DNA from: Plantactinospora soyae
GTDB lineage: Bacteria > Actinomycetota > Actinomycetes > Mycobacteriales > Micromonosporaceae
DNA: 64,000 bases
Assembly: GCF_014874095.1 (NCBI RefSeq)
Contig: NZ_JADBEB010000001.1
Coordinates: 7,006,001-7,070,000 of the forward strand
Direction of reading: 5' to 3'
Each line of letters starts with the position of its first letter. The stretch's first letter is position 1. Positions 18,839-26,746 of the stretch are shown here, piece by piece. The translations under genes and the position numbers were made by a program. Below the pieces are notes generated by a model. It did no database searches, was not told the DNA's origin, and saw only the letters and a program-made list of their open reading frames with translations.

Positions 18839-19809
18839 CCAGCAGCCGGCTGTACCGCGACGGCGCCCTGGTCGAGCAGGACTTCCCGGCCAGCGAGGTC
18901 GGGGACCGGCTGGCGGCCGACGACCGCGTCGTCGCCTGGCTGGACATCTGTCAGCCGAGCGAGGACGACCTCAAGCTGCTCGCCGAGGAACTCGGCATGC
19001 ACGAGCTGGCCCTGGAGGACGTCGTCCAGCAGGCCCAGCGGGCCAAACTCGACCGGTACGACACCCATCTGTTCCTGAACACCTACATGGTGCGGCTGGA
19101 CGCGGCCGGTGGGTTGACCGACGTCGAGGTGTCGGCGTTCGTCAAGCCCCGAGCGCTGGTCACGGTGCGGTACGACGACCGGTTCGACATCCGCGAGGTG
19201 CTGGCCCGCTGGGACGAGAGTGCGGAACTCGCGCCGCACGGGGTGGCCTTCCTGCTCTACGGCCTGCTCGACACGCTGATCGACGGGCACTTCACGGCCG
19301 TACAGCAGCTCGACTCGACGCTGGAGCAGGTCCAGGGGGTGATGTTCAAGGGCGGTGCGACGAACCGCGACGAGGTCCAGCGGCGCATCTTCACCGCCCG
19401 GCGTGATCTGGTCCGGCTCCGCCAGGTCACCCTGCCGATGCGGGAGGTGGTCAACTCCCTGATGCGCCCGACGATGCACACCGTCGATCCCGAGATGCTG
19501 CCGTTCTACCAGGACCTCTACGACCATGTGCTGCGGGTCATCGAGTGGAGCGACTCGTTGCGGGATCTCAACACGACCATGCTCGAAACGAACCTGATGC
19601 TGCAGAACAACCAGCTCAACCTGATCGTCAAGAAGGTCACCGGCTGGGCCGCCATCATCGCCGTACCGGCCGCCGTGACCGGGTTCTTCGGACAGAACGT
19701 CGCGTTCCCGTGGCGGCACACCCCGGCGGAGTTCATCATCTCGCTGGTCGTGACCTTTGGATTTGCGATCGCGCTCTATCTGGTGTTCCGGAGGAAGACC
19801 TGGATCTGA
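18835..19809 (+). CDS. CorA-family divalent cation transporter
   Basis: 324-residue protein of the CorA/2-TM-GxN superfamily. A long cytoplasmic domain (LEDVVQQAQRAKLDRYDTH and a helical region rich in charged residues) is followed by two C-terminal membrane helices. The loop after TM1 reads TGFFGQNVAFPW: the usual pore signature GMN is replaced by GQN. The protein ends with a short basic tail RRKTWI. The ATG at 18835 overlaps the end of a small upstream frame. Magnesium transport is the family default; the GQN change makes selectivity uncertain. Confidence 0.87.
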   Translation: MTSSRLYRDGALVEQDFPASEVGDRLAADDRVVAWLDICQPSEDDLKLLAEELGMHELALEDVVQQAQRAKLDRYDTHLFLNTYMVRLDAAGGLTDVEVSAFVKPRALVTVRYDDRFDIREVLARWDESAELAPHGVAFLLYGLLDTLIDGHFTAVQQLDSTLEQVQGVMFKGGATNRDEVQRRIFTARRDLVRLRQVTLPMREVVNSLMRPTMHTVDPEMLPFYQDLYDHVLRVIEWSDSLRDLNTTMLETNLMLQNNQLNLIVKKVTGWAAIIAVPAAVTGFFGQNVAFPWRHTPAEFIISLVVTFGFAIALYLVFRRKTWI

Positions 19810-19831
19810 GGTACCCCGGCCGAAGCACGGC

Positions 19832-19873
19832 ACTGCCGGGGAGGCCGGCGGATGGCCAGCCACCCCCGGCAGT
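19832..19873. terminator. Bidirectional terminator after the CorA-like gene
   Basis: ACTGCCGGGG and CCCCGGCAGT form a 10-bp stem enclosing a second GGCC/GGCC hairpin, between convergent genes. Confidence 0.75.
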
Positions 19874-19887
19874 AGGGGTGAATCGGG

Positions 19888-20688
19888 TTATCGGGACCAG
19901 ACGTCCTGGACGATGTCCGCGGCCTGGTCCTCCCACTGGGCGTACGCGAACGGGTACGCCGACACCTGCACGCGCTGCGCGGCGTCGGTCAACGGCAGGT
20001 CGCGCCAGCCGTCGATCCGCTTCAGCCCGTCGAAGAAGGCCCCAGCCGAGTAGTCACGGTCGGTGACCTGGTCCGGCGATCCCCAGCCCGACGACGGGCG
20101 CTGCTGGAACAGACCCAGCGAGTCGTGGTCGTTCCACGCGCCCAGGTGGCCGAGGTTGCGCAGCTTCGACTCCTGGAGCGAGGTCGCCACGCCGATCACG
20201 GCACCGCGCTGACCCATGTCCAGTTTGCGGGCCACCCGGACGATCTCCCTGGCGTTGTCCCGCTGGTCGTCGTCCAGGTCGATCCGTGACTGGTAGCCCT
20301 GGACGCCGTGCGGGATCAGCTTGTCCCGGGACGGCTTGTCGTCCGAGTTCCCGTCGTCCGACTGCTTACCGTCGGATTTCCCGTCGGCCGCCGACCGGTC
20401 CCCGGCCGAGCCGTCCTGCGGTTCGTCGGCCCGCACCGTCTGGCTGTATGCCGCCGGCTGGGCACCCTGGTCGCCGCCGGCAGCCACCGTGGCGGCGGGT
20501 CCGGCGACGGCCGAACACGCTGCCGCACAGGTGAGTCCCGCGACGGCCAGTGCGGTGCGACGAGCGACCGGCTTCTCCGCGACGGCGGGAAGCCGACGCA
20601 CCGCCGGGTGTTCCGCGATGGCGGGAATCCACCGTGTTACAGCGGTCTCCGCGATGGCGGGGAGCCATCGTCCGAAGATCGGATTCAT
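19888..20688 (-). CDS. Secreted lysozyme-like protein, diverged member of the repeated family
   Basis: 266-residue relative of the five near-identical proteins further right. The C-terminal domain keeps ATSLQESKLRNLGHLG and DSLGLFQQRPSSGWGSPDQ, a pattern like the Glu-Ser...Gly-Leu-Phe/Met-Gln signature of lytic transglycosylases; the Glu in LQESK is the likely catalytic residue. The N-terminus before the signal hydrophobic core has three imperfect repeats of the type RWLPAIAE (RWLPAIAET, RWIPAIAEH, RRLPAVAEK) where the other copies have one. An Asp/Ser/Lys-rich linker precedes the domain. The ATG at 20688 has GAAAGGG upstream. Activity on peptidoglycan is inference from motif and secretion. 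Confidence 0.8.
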   Translation of the reverse strand: MNPIFGRWLPAIAETAVTRWIPAIAEHPAVRRLPAVAEKPVARRTALAVAGLTCAAACSAVAGPAATVAAGGDQGAQPAAYSQTVRADEPQDGSAGDRSAADGKSDGKQSDDGNSDDKPSRDKLIPHGVQGYQSRIDLDDDQRDNAREIVRVARKLDMGQRGAVIGVATSLQESKLRNLGHLGAWNDHDSLGLFQQRPSSGWGSPDQVTDRDYSAGAFFDGLKRIDGWRDLPLTDAAQRVQVSAYPFAYAQWEDQAADIVQDVWSR

Positions 20689-20820
20689 GGTTGCCCTTTC
20701 GATCTGGGATTCCGGGGAGGCACTGCGACGTCCTGGGTCTCGCAGACCCGGTACATAGCGGTACGCCCGCGGTCCAGGGGGCTGAGCTCGCGGGCGTACC
20801 AACAGACTCAACCGGCAGGG
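20689..20820 (-). promoter_or_regulatory. Structured leader of the diverged lysozyme-like gene
   Basis: A 12-bp perfect stem (20760-20771 with 20789-20800, GGTACGCCCGCG/CGCGGGCGTACC) and a second hairpin GGGTCTGCGAGACCC lie between the start codon and an upstream CCGGTTGAGT. The leaders of the five other family members also contain CGGTTGAGTA followed by hairpins. The remaining stretch to 21026 presumably holds divergent promoters. Confidence 0.5.
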
Positions 20821-21026
20821 CAGGTCCGGCATTCCGGATTTGCCCTCCCGGCGATCCGGTCCGACCCGGGCCGGGTCCGCCCGACGATCCAGGCCCCCGG
20901 AGCCGGCCCGCCGACCGCCCACCGGCGGGCCGCTGGCCGGCCTCGGACCCCCGACAGGGTCCGGACAGACCATCGAAATCGGGTACGGATCATCCGCACC
21001 CGCCAGGTTCGGGCTACCCTGACCCC

Positions 21027-21401
21027 ATGCAGTACGCCGCCGCGGCCGGAACCGGCGTGGCCTATCTGGCCCGCCCGGGCCGTCCTGCCGTGGTGACCCC
21101 GACCGTCGCCGAGCTGGCGGGGCCGACGCACGGTACCGTCACCCTGCCGCTGCGGCTGATGTGGGGGCCGGACCGCTCGTTCGACCTCGCCGATCCGGAC
21201 CAACTGCTCTGGATGTACGAGAACGTGCTGCGCGAGACCACCCGCTCGGAAGATCTACGCCGGTTCGTCAACGCCGGGATCCTCCGCCAGGTCTGGCCGA
21301 TGCTGAACCTGCCCCGGGGCGTACGGGCGGCGTGGGAGCGACGGCACCCCTCGCTGACGGCGGAGTACGGCGATCCGTCGGGCGACCGTCGGGCGGCATG
21401 A
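21027..21401 (+). CDS. Conserved hypothetical protein paired with a nucleotidyltransferase
   Basis: 124-residue protein beginning MQYAAAAGTGVAYLARPG and containing a helical part (LLWMYENVLRETTRSEDLRRFVNAG). Its stop overlaps the start of the downstream nucleotidyltransferase (ATGA), so the two are translated together. I do not recognise a domain. By analogy with MenA-MenT and AbiEi-AbiEii pairs, the upstream partner could be an antitoxin or accessory protein, but nothing in its sequence proves that. Confidence 0.7.
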   Translation: MQYAAAAGTGVAYLARPGRPAVVTPTVAELAGPTHGTVTLPLRLMWGPDRSFDLADPDQLLWMYENVLRETTRSEDLRRFVNAGILRQVWPMLNLPRGVRAAWERRHPSLTAEYGDPSGDRRAA

Positions 21402-22057
21402 CCACCACCCATCTCGACGACTTCTACCGCCAGGTCGCCCGGGTTGCGCTCTCCGTAGCCGACAAACACGGGTTCGTACTCGGTGGCGGGGTCGCCTGGG
21501 CGGCACACGGACTGGTGTCCCGGCCCACCGAGGACGTCGACCTGTTCGCCGATGTCGACGGCGCGGCCGCCAGCGCGGAGGCGGAAGTCCGGGTCACCCT
21601 GGAAGCCGCCGGCTTCACCGTGGCCGACGAGGATCCGTCGAACGATCTTGCCGGCCTGTTCAGCGGCTTCGAGCTGGACATGAAGGACTTCCTGGTGAGT
21701 CGGGGCGGCCGTCGGCTCCGACTCAGCCTGGGCCGGTTGGACCGGCACCGGAGCCCGGTCGTGATGGACCTCGGACCGGTGATGCACGTCCAGGACCTGG
21801 TGGCCAGCAAGACCGCCGCCCTGGTCACCCGCCGTGAGGTGCGGGACTACATCGACGTCGCCGCCGCGCTCGACCGGTACTCCGTCAACGACCTGCTCCG
21901 ACTCGCCTCCGAGTACGACCCGGCGATCGAGCCCGACGACGTCACCGCCGCCGGCCGCTACCTCGACCGGCTCCCGGACCAGCGTTTCGCCCGCTACGGC
22001 CGCGACCCCGAACAGGTACGACAGATCCGTGCCAAGCTCGCCGACTGGCCCCGCTGA
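21398..22057 (+). CDS. AbiEii/MenT-like nucleotidyltransferase
   Basis: 219-residue protein of the DNA polymerase beta-like nucleotidyltransferase fold. The signature GGGVAWAAHGLVSRPTEDVD gives the GG...hG...T-D-D-x-D arrangement, with the two metal-binding Asp in EDVDLF. A later RREVRDYIDVAA segment is typical of AbiEii/MenT relatives. Some family members are toxins that add nucleotides to tRNA, others are housekeeping or unknown. It overlaps the upstream small gene by four bases. Toxin function is a hypothesis. Confidence 0.75.
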   Translation: MTTTHLDDFYRQVARVALSVADKHGFVLGGGVAWAAHGLVSRPTEDVDLFADVDGAAASAEAEVRVTLEAAGFTVADEDPSNDLAGLFSGFELDMKDFLVSRGGRRLRLSLGRLDRHRSPVVMDLGPVMHVQDLVASKTAALVTRREVRDYIDVAAALDRYSVNDLLRLASEYDPAIEPDDVTAAGRYLDRLPDQRFARYGRDPEQVRQIRAKLADWPR

Positions 22058-22085
22058 CGAGGGCCGCTACTCGCTGCCGCCTGGG

Positions 22086-22316
22086 TCAGCGGGGTGCCAG
22101 CCGCTCGGCCAGGAGGCCGATGTAGGCCTCCACCTGCTGCCGGTCGTAGCCGCGAAGGCGCACGGTGAAGGTGGGTCGCCGGAGCGCCTCCGCAGCAGCG
22201 GCCCGCTCGGCGGGACTGTCCGAGGCGAGCGCCGCTTCGCCCTGACGCAGCAACGCGCGTACCTGTTTCATGTCGTAGCCGCGAAGGGCAACGATGAAGT
22301 TGGGATCATGTGCCAT
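22086..22316 (-). CDS. Small DivIVA-domain-like protein
   Basis: 76-residue protein with two copies of a motif of the type FxVxLRGYDxxQV: FIVALRGYDMKQVRALL near the N-terminus and FTVRLRGYDRQQVEAYI near the C-terminus. This is the short N-terminal motif seen in actinobacterial DivIVA/Wag31-like proteins and in many small relatives. The extended coiled coil of true Wag31 is missing. GGGATGG precedes the ATG. A role near membranes or in polar growth is only a guess from family resemblance. Confidence 0.75.
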   Translation of the reverse strand: MAHDPNFIVALRGYDMKQVRALLRQGEAALASDSPAERAAAAEALRRPTFTVRLRGYDRQQVEAYIGLLAERLAPR

Positions 22317-22350
22317 CCCGGTAGTGTCGCAACCTCTGTCCAGACACGAC

Positions 22351-22384
22351 GCTGGCCGGATTCCCGGTGGGGAACCCGGCCAGC
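22351..22384 (-). terminator. Terminator of repeat unit A
   Basis: GCTGGCCGG-a-TTCCC / GGGAA-c-CCGGCCAGC: the same hairpin as in the other units but with one internal mismatch and compensating changes in the upper stem. Confidence 0.82.
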
Positions 22385-22405
22385 GGTAGCGCCATGCTTC
22401 GTTGT

Positions 22406-23101
22406 TTAGCTGTTGTTCCAGGCGTTGGCGACGAGGTCAGCGGCCTGGTTCTCCCACTTGGCGTACGCGTCCGGGTACGCCGAGACCTGCACCTTCTGCG
22501 CCGCCACGGTCAACGGCAGATCATGCCAACCATCAACCTGCTTCAGACCCTTGAGGAACGCGATCGTCGAGTACTCCGGATCGGTGATCTGATCCGGCGA
22601 ACCCCAACCCGAGGACGGCCGCTGCTGGAACAGACCCAGCGAGTCATGGTCGTTACGGTCACCCAGGTGACCCAGGTTCTCCAACTTCGACTCCTGGAGG
22701 CTCGTGCCCACCGCGATCACGGCGGCACGCTCGTCCAGACCAGCCTTCTTCGTGGCCTTCACGATCGCCTTCACGTTCCCGGACTGCTCGCCCGAGAGCG
22801 GAATCGACTGCTGCTCACCCTGCACACCACGCGGAACCAGCCTGTCCCGCGACGGCTTAGCGTCCTTCTTACCCTTGTCCTTGTCGTTCTTGTCCTTGTC
22901 GCCCTTGTGGTCCTTGTCGGCCAGCACCGACTGCGACACCGACACCGGCCTGTTGTGCTCCGGGGCGGCCTGAGCCGCCACCGCGGGACCGGCGACCGCG
23001 CCACCGACAAACGCCAAACCAGCAAGACCCAACACACTCTTACGAACAATCGAAGTCTGCTCGACGGCCGGGAGCCATCGGCTGAACAGAGTCGTGTTCA
23101 C
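22406..23101 (-). CDS. Secreted lysozyme-like protein, repeat copy A
   Basis: 231 residues. N-terminus VNTTLFSRWLPAVEQ, a signal peptide with hydrophobic core LGLAGLAFVGGAVAG and likely cleavage after AAQA (residue 45). A Lys/Asp linker at 62-82 (KDHKGDKDKNDKDKGKK) leads to the domain with Glu137 in SLQESKL, then GLFQQRPSSGWGSPDQ and VQVSAYPDAYAKWENQAAD. The Glu-Ser and Gly-Leu-Phe-Gln motifs resemble lytic transglycosylases, so a wall-lytic role is likely but unproven. The GTG at 23101 has GGAAGG eight bases upstream; the diverged relative starts at the equivalent place. Coding sequence appears identical to copy C. Confidence 0.85.
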   Translation of the reverse strand: MNTTLFSRWLPAVEQTSIVRKSVLGLAGLAFVGGAVAGPAVAAQAAPEHNRPVSVSQSVLADKDHKGDKDKNDKDKGKKDAKPSRDRLVPRGVQGEQQSIPLSGEQSGNVKAIVKATKKAGLDERAAVIAVGTSLQESKLENLGHLGDRNDHDSLGLFQQRPSSGWGSPDQITDPEYSTIAFLKGLKQVDGWHDLPLTVAAQKVQVSAYPDAYAKWENQAADLVANAWNNS

Positions 23102-23410
23102 GATGGTTACCTTCCACTCGGGGATGAACACCCCACGGGGGAAATCCGGGGTGCCAGTGGTACGTGATTCCGTCCCGAGGCGAACACGCGCCTCCAGGGA
23201 CCAAGACTTGTCCGGGAAGTACCGGGGGGCTACTCAACCGAACACCATATGTAACGACCGGGGGCCCTGGATCATTCCCGGCCCGCCACCTGTCAGCCCA
23301 GCTCACAGACCGTGGTACTCGGTCGTACGGGCAATGTAACGACCGGCCCCCCACCAACATTCCGGGCCACAAACTTGATCATGAACCGAACCGGACACCC
23401 GGAACATTCG
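23102..23410 (-). promoter_or_regulatory. Leader and promoter region of repeat copy A
   Basis: About 300 bp with no gene. Two related elements, GGTCG-N14-CGACC (23321-23344) and GGTCG-N14-CGGTT (23236-23259), both begin GGTCGTTACAT. A hairpin GTCCC-tg-GAGGCG/CGCCTC-GGGAC and a CACCCC/GGGGTG pair lie nearer the gene. Layout is shared by all five units. Confidence 0.6.
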
Positions 23411-23486
23411 GCAAGAGAGTCCGCCCTTGTCGTGGCTCCTGGCGGCCGGCCGAACTCTCAGGGTGGCTTGCTGGAGTTCGAGGGGG

Positions 23487-23876
23487 TCAGATGTCCTCGC
23501 CGTCCGAGTTGTCGGCGTCAGCGTCGAACGGGTCCGTCCAGTAGCCGGTGTCATGGAACCGGTCAACCGCAGCCTGCCAGGTCGAATAGCGGGGATCGTC
23601 CATCGCCACGTCGTCACCCTCAGCGGTACGCGGTGGCGGCGGCTCGTTACCCGAAAGGAAGCCGCGAATGAAGTAGAGGGCCTGTTCCGAGCACAGCTCG
23701 ATCTCCCCGAGCGACACCCGGGTGTAAACGCCCCTCTCCGCACAGTAAGCGCGCATACGACCCCGGTGAGTATGCGGGTTGCCGACCAGCAGGTAGTGCC
23801 GACCGCACGGGTCACTGTCGTACCACACCGCCGGATCGACATCCGCCGGTAACTTCTGATCAACCGAGGAGGTCAC
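23487..23876 (-). CDS. Conserved hypothetical protein
   Basis: 129-residue acidic protein from GTG 23876 (MTSSVDQKLPADVDP). The central part (CGRHYLLVGNPHTHRGRMRA, then CAERGVYTRVSLGEIELC) looks globular and conserved, with three Cys residues; the C-terminus is Asp-rich (DPFDADADNSDGEDI). No signal peptide or membrane segment. The Shine-Dalgarno is weak. I do not recognise a family. It stands alone between repeat unit A and the AraC gene on the same strand. Confidence 0.6.
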   Translation of the reverse strand: MTSSVDQKLPADVDPAVWYDSDPCGRHYLLVGNPHTHRGRMRAYCAERGVYTRVSLGEIELCSEQALYFIRGFLSGNEPPPPRTAEGDDVAMDDPRYSTWQAAVDRFHDTGYWTDPFDADADNSDGEDI

Positions 23877-24010
23877 CGCACCACTATGGCGCCAGCAGCA
23901 GCGGATCCGGAGTGTTTGGGCCGGTGACGTGAGCCACGAGGCTCGACCAGCCGCTGGCGGTCGACGGGTGTCCGGCCTGAGCATTCGTACCGGGGCCGGC
24001 CCCGACGACT

Positions 24011-25024
24011 TCAGTGGCGCGTTTCCGAGCTGATCTCCGCGATCTCCGGCAACGTGATCCGGGTCTGTCGGATCATTCGATCGGTGTCCGTACGGAGACG
24101 CCACTCTGACGGGGTGCATCCGTACTGCTGTTTGAACGCGCGGGAGAACGAGGAGTGGTCGGGGTACCCGGACATCCGGGCGATCGCCGCGACCGACACC
24201 AACGCGTTGGCGGGATTGACCAACGCGCGCGCCGCCCGGCTGAGCCGTTCGGTTCGGATCCACTCCCCCAGGGTCACGTTCATCCGGGCGAGCACCGCGT
24301 ACAGGTATCGCTTCGAGATGCCGAAGTGGGCGGCGAGCTTGTCGGCGCTCAGTTCGGGGTCTCCCGCGTGGGTCCGCAGGTACAGCATGATCCTCATGCC
24401 CATCGTCTGGCTGAGCGGTTGTCGGCTGAGGAACTCGTCGCCGCCGGCGGTTGTCAGCAGCGCGCGGAGCAGGTCGACCGTCGGATGCGCGAGCGCCGCC
24501 GCCTGCGCCTCGGAGAGCTCGGGCAGCCCCGCCAGCTCGGTCAGGTACTTGTCGACCAGCGGCCCGAGTGGGCTGCGACCGATGTTGCGGACCATCACGT
24601 CGCGGAGGAAGAGATAGGGCATACCCAGCTCCTCCATGGTCACGGTGATTGACCGCGCCTGGGTCGGCTCGTCCGCTCGGAGCCTGAGTGCGTCCCGGCT
24701 CCAGTACGGCACCATGGACCCTGACCGCTGGCGATCCATCCGGCCGTTCTGCTCGATGGCGTACGGCCCGGAGGAGACGGTCAGGATCAGACGCGGCATG
24801 GGGTCTCGCCGCGCGACGTTCGCAGACCGGAATCCGTGGAAGTTGTCGAGGGCGGTCTGGGTCACGTTGATGCCGCCGAAGTAGCGGTCCATGTGCTGGA
24901 AGGCGACCCCACGGCCAGGGTCGGCCGGTCGCGCGCGGAACGGCACCGAGCAGGTGCGGGCCGCCTCGTCGAGGATCTCGACCCGGGACGACCGCACCCC
25001 GTCGGTCAGGTTGAAGTAGCGCAT
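24011..25024 (-). CDS. AraC-family transcriptional regulator
   Basis: 337 residues. The N-terminal two thirds resemble the AraC-binding-like cupin domain of actinobacterial regulators; the C-terminus has the double helix-turn-helix (LAAHFGISKRYLYAVL and VSVAAIARMSGYPDHSSFSRAFKQQYG, the second being the AraC signature). The ATG at 25024 has GGAGAG eight bases upstream. It lies 22 bp after a degenerate short-chain dehydrogenase gene on the same strand. The divergent hydrolase/MBL pair beyond it may be its target (inference). Confidence 0.9.
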   Translation of the reverse strand: MRYFNLTDGVRSSRVEILDEAARTCSVPFRARPADPGRGVAFQHMDRYFGGINVTQTALDNFHGFRSANVARRDPMPRLILTVSSGPYAIEQNGRMDRQRSGSMVPYWSRDALRLRADEPTQARSITVTMEELGMPYLFLRDVMVRNIGRSPLGPLVDKYLTELAGLPELSEAQAAALAHPTVDLLRALLTTAGGDEFLSRQPLSQTMGMRIMLYLRTHAGDPELSADKLAAHFGISKRYLYAVLARMNVTLGEWIRTERLSRAARALVNPANALVSVAAIARMSGYPDHSSFSRAFKQQYGCTPSEWRLRTDTDRMIRQTRITLPEIAEISSETRH

Positions 25025-25046
25025 CTCGTAACTCTCCGGTTGCCGC

Positions 25047-25730
25047 TCATGGCGAAACAAGCTCGGGGTACATGATCGGAATCGGCGCCGACAACCTTGC
25101 CTTGATCTCCTCGCTGTACGCGTCGACCGTGATCTCGTAGTCACGGGCGGCGATCCCGGCCAGTGTCCGGTCCACGATCGCGTCCAACCCGGGGTCGGCC
25201 TCGCACAGGCCGAGCACGAGCCCGGCGACGTGGACGCCAGCCGGGGCAAGCTCCACCCGCAGGGCATTGGTCGCCGACCAGAGGGCGGCCTGCGAGACGG
25301 CGTACGCACCGCTGAGATTGATCCACGCCTGCACCGAGTACACCATCAGGATCACGCTTCGCGGCGAACCGGCCAGCACCGGCGCGAAGGCACTGGCCAA
25401 CCGGATCGCGCCGACCACATTGGTGTCGAGGTGGGCCGCGACGGCCGCCAGGTCACCCCCGCCGACGGTGACGGGGGGCCATTCCGGGAGTCCGTCGTTG
25501 TTCAGCAGGATCGTGGCATCGGAGGCCTCGGCCCTGGCCCGCTCGATGGTGTCGATGTCACGCACGTCGAGTTCGACCGCGACCACCCGATCGCTCGACC
25601 AGTCGCGGGGCTGGCGTCCGCCCGCGTAGACCCGTGCGGCACCCTGGGCGAGGAACCGGTCGACGAAGAGCTCGCCGAGATCCGACGACGCGTCGGTGAC
25701 GAAGACGACCTCCGACTCGAAGCCAGGCAT
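25047..25730 (-). CDS. Degenerate short-chain dehydrogenase/reductase-like protein
   Basis: 227 residues with a Rossmann fold of the SDR type. The dinucleotide loop reads VTDASSDLGELF rather than TGxxxGxG, and the catalytic YxxxK is YAVSQ, so the active-site Lys is replaced by Gln. The LLNNDG segment corresponds to the usual NNAG. The loss of both key motifs suggests a non-catalytic or altered role. It is cotranscribed with the downstream AraC regulator gene. Confidence 0.82.
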   Translation of the reverse strand: MPGFESEVVFVTDASSDLGELFVDRFLAQGAARVYAGGRQPRDWSSDRVVAVELDVRDIDTIERARAEASDATILLNNDGLPEWPPVTVGGGDLAAVAAHLDTNVVGAIRLASAFAPVLAGSPRSVILMVYSVQAWINLSGAYAVSQAALWSATNALRVELAPAGVHVAGLVLGLCEADPGLDAIVDRTLAGIAARDYEITVDAYSEEIKARLSAPIPIMYPELVSP

Positions 25731-25860
25731 GGCCCTCCTCTCCGTTCTACGCGAAGGGTAGCGCCGTACCCGCTCGGGAGAGGCCCAGCACGATGTGCAT
25801 CCTGCTGTGCCACGCGTGCACCGCAGGTCGGCCTGACCAGGCCACCCGGCCGTTAGTTCA

Positions 25861-25872
25861 CTGTGTGCACAG
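25861..25872. promoter_or_regulatory. Candidate operator in the SDR/hydrolase divergent region
   Basis: CTGTG-TG-CACAG inverted repeat, with further TGCAC/GTGCA copies on both sides (25797-25892), between the divergent SDR-araC and hydrolase-MBL transcription units. A plausible AraC regulator site. Confidence 0.35.
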
Positions 25873-25927
25873 CAAGATGCACGACGGGTGAAGGCGCCAC
25901 GTCGGGCATGGCGCCTACGGTTCGGCC

Positions 25928-26746
25928 ATGACTCCCGACACCATCGTGCTGGTGCACGGCTTCTGGGTGACGCCTCGTAGCTGGGAACACTGGATCACGC
26001 ACTATGAGCAGAAGGGGTTCCGCGTTCTCGCGCCCGGATACCCCGGGTTCGAAGTCGAGGTCGAGGCCCTCAACGCCAACCCGGACATCATCACCGCGGT
26101 CACGGTCCCGGCCATCATCGACAAGGTCGAGAAGATCATTCAAGGTCTGGACCGGCAACCGATCATCATCGGGCACTCGGCCGGCGGCGCGTTCACGCAG
26201 ATCCTGCTCGACCACGGGTACGGCGCCGCCGGCGTAGCGCTCAACTCCGCACCCACCGAGGGCGTACGGGTGGTGCCGCTGTCGCAGGTGAAGTCGACGT
26301 TCTCGGTACTGAAGTCACCGGCCAACCGGCACAAGGCCGTCGGCCTCACGCTGGAGGAGTGGACGTACGCGTTCACCAACACCTTCACGCCCGAGGAATC
26401 CAAGGCGTTGTACGAGCGGTACCACATCCCCGCCAACGGCGGCATCCTCTGGGGCAGTGTGCTGGCCAACTTCCAACCCGGCCACCAGGACACCTGGGTC
26501 GACTACCACAACGACAAGCGCGCTCCCCTGCTGTTCGTCTCCGGCAGCGAGGACCACATCATGCCGCCCGCCATCCAGCAGTCCAACCACAAGCACTACA
26601 AGTCCGACACCGTCACCGAGATTCGCGAGTACCCCGGGTACGCCCACCTGCTCCCGGCGCAGACGGGCTGGGAGGTCATCGCGGACGAGGTACTCGACTG
26701 GGCGCTGCGCCACGCCCGGACCGGTCCCGTGCCGACCAGCGGATGA
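25928..26746 (+). CDS. Alpha/beta hydrolase
   Basis: 272-residue hydrolase of the alpha/beta fold. The oxyanion segment is VLVHGFWVTP, the nucleophile elbow GHSAGG, the acid probably the Asp in GSEDHIMPP, and the catalytic His in GYAHLLP. There is no signal peptide, so it is cytoplasmic. Substrate is unknown; an esterase or lactonase is plausible. Its stop overlaps the start of the MBL-fold gene (ATGA), so the two form an operon. Confidence 0.9.
   Translation: MTPDTIVLVHGFWVTPRSWEHWITHYEQKGFRVLAPGYPGFEVEVEALNANPDIITAVTVPAIIDKVEKIIQGLDRQPIIIGHSAGGAFTQILLDHGYGAAGVALNSAPTEGVRVVPLSQVKSTFSVLKSPANRHKAVGLTLEEWTYAFTNTFTPEESKALYERYHIPANGGILWGSVLANFQPGHQDTWVDYHNDKRAPLLFVSGSEDHIMPPAIQQSNHKHYKSDTVTEIREYPGYAHLLPAQTGWEVIADEVLDWALRHARTGPVPTSG

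Larger units (their letters stand above)
22351..23410 (-). repeat. Dispersed repeat unit A (terminator, gene, leader)
   Basis: First of five near-identical units. It contains a terminator variant, the lysozyme-like gene, and a leader with the two 24-bp elements 85 bp apart (23236-23259 and 23321-23344). Similarity to other units stops near the terminator on the left and after GGACACC on the right. No terminal inverted repeats or target duplications are visible. Confidence 0.9.
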
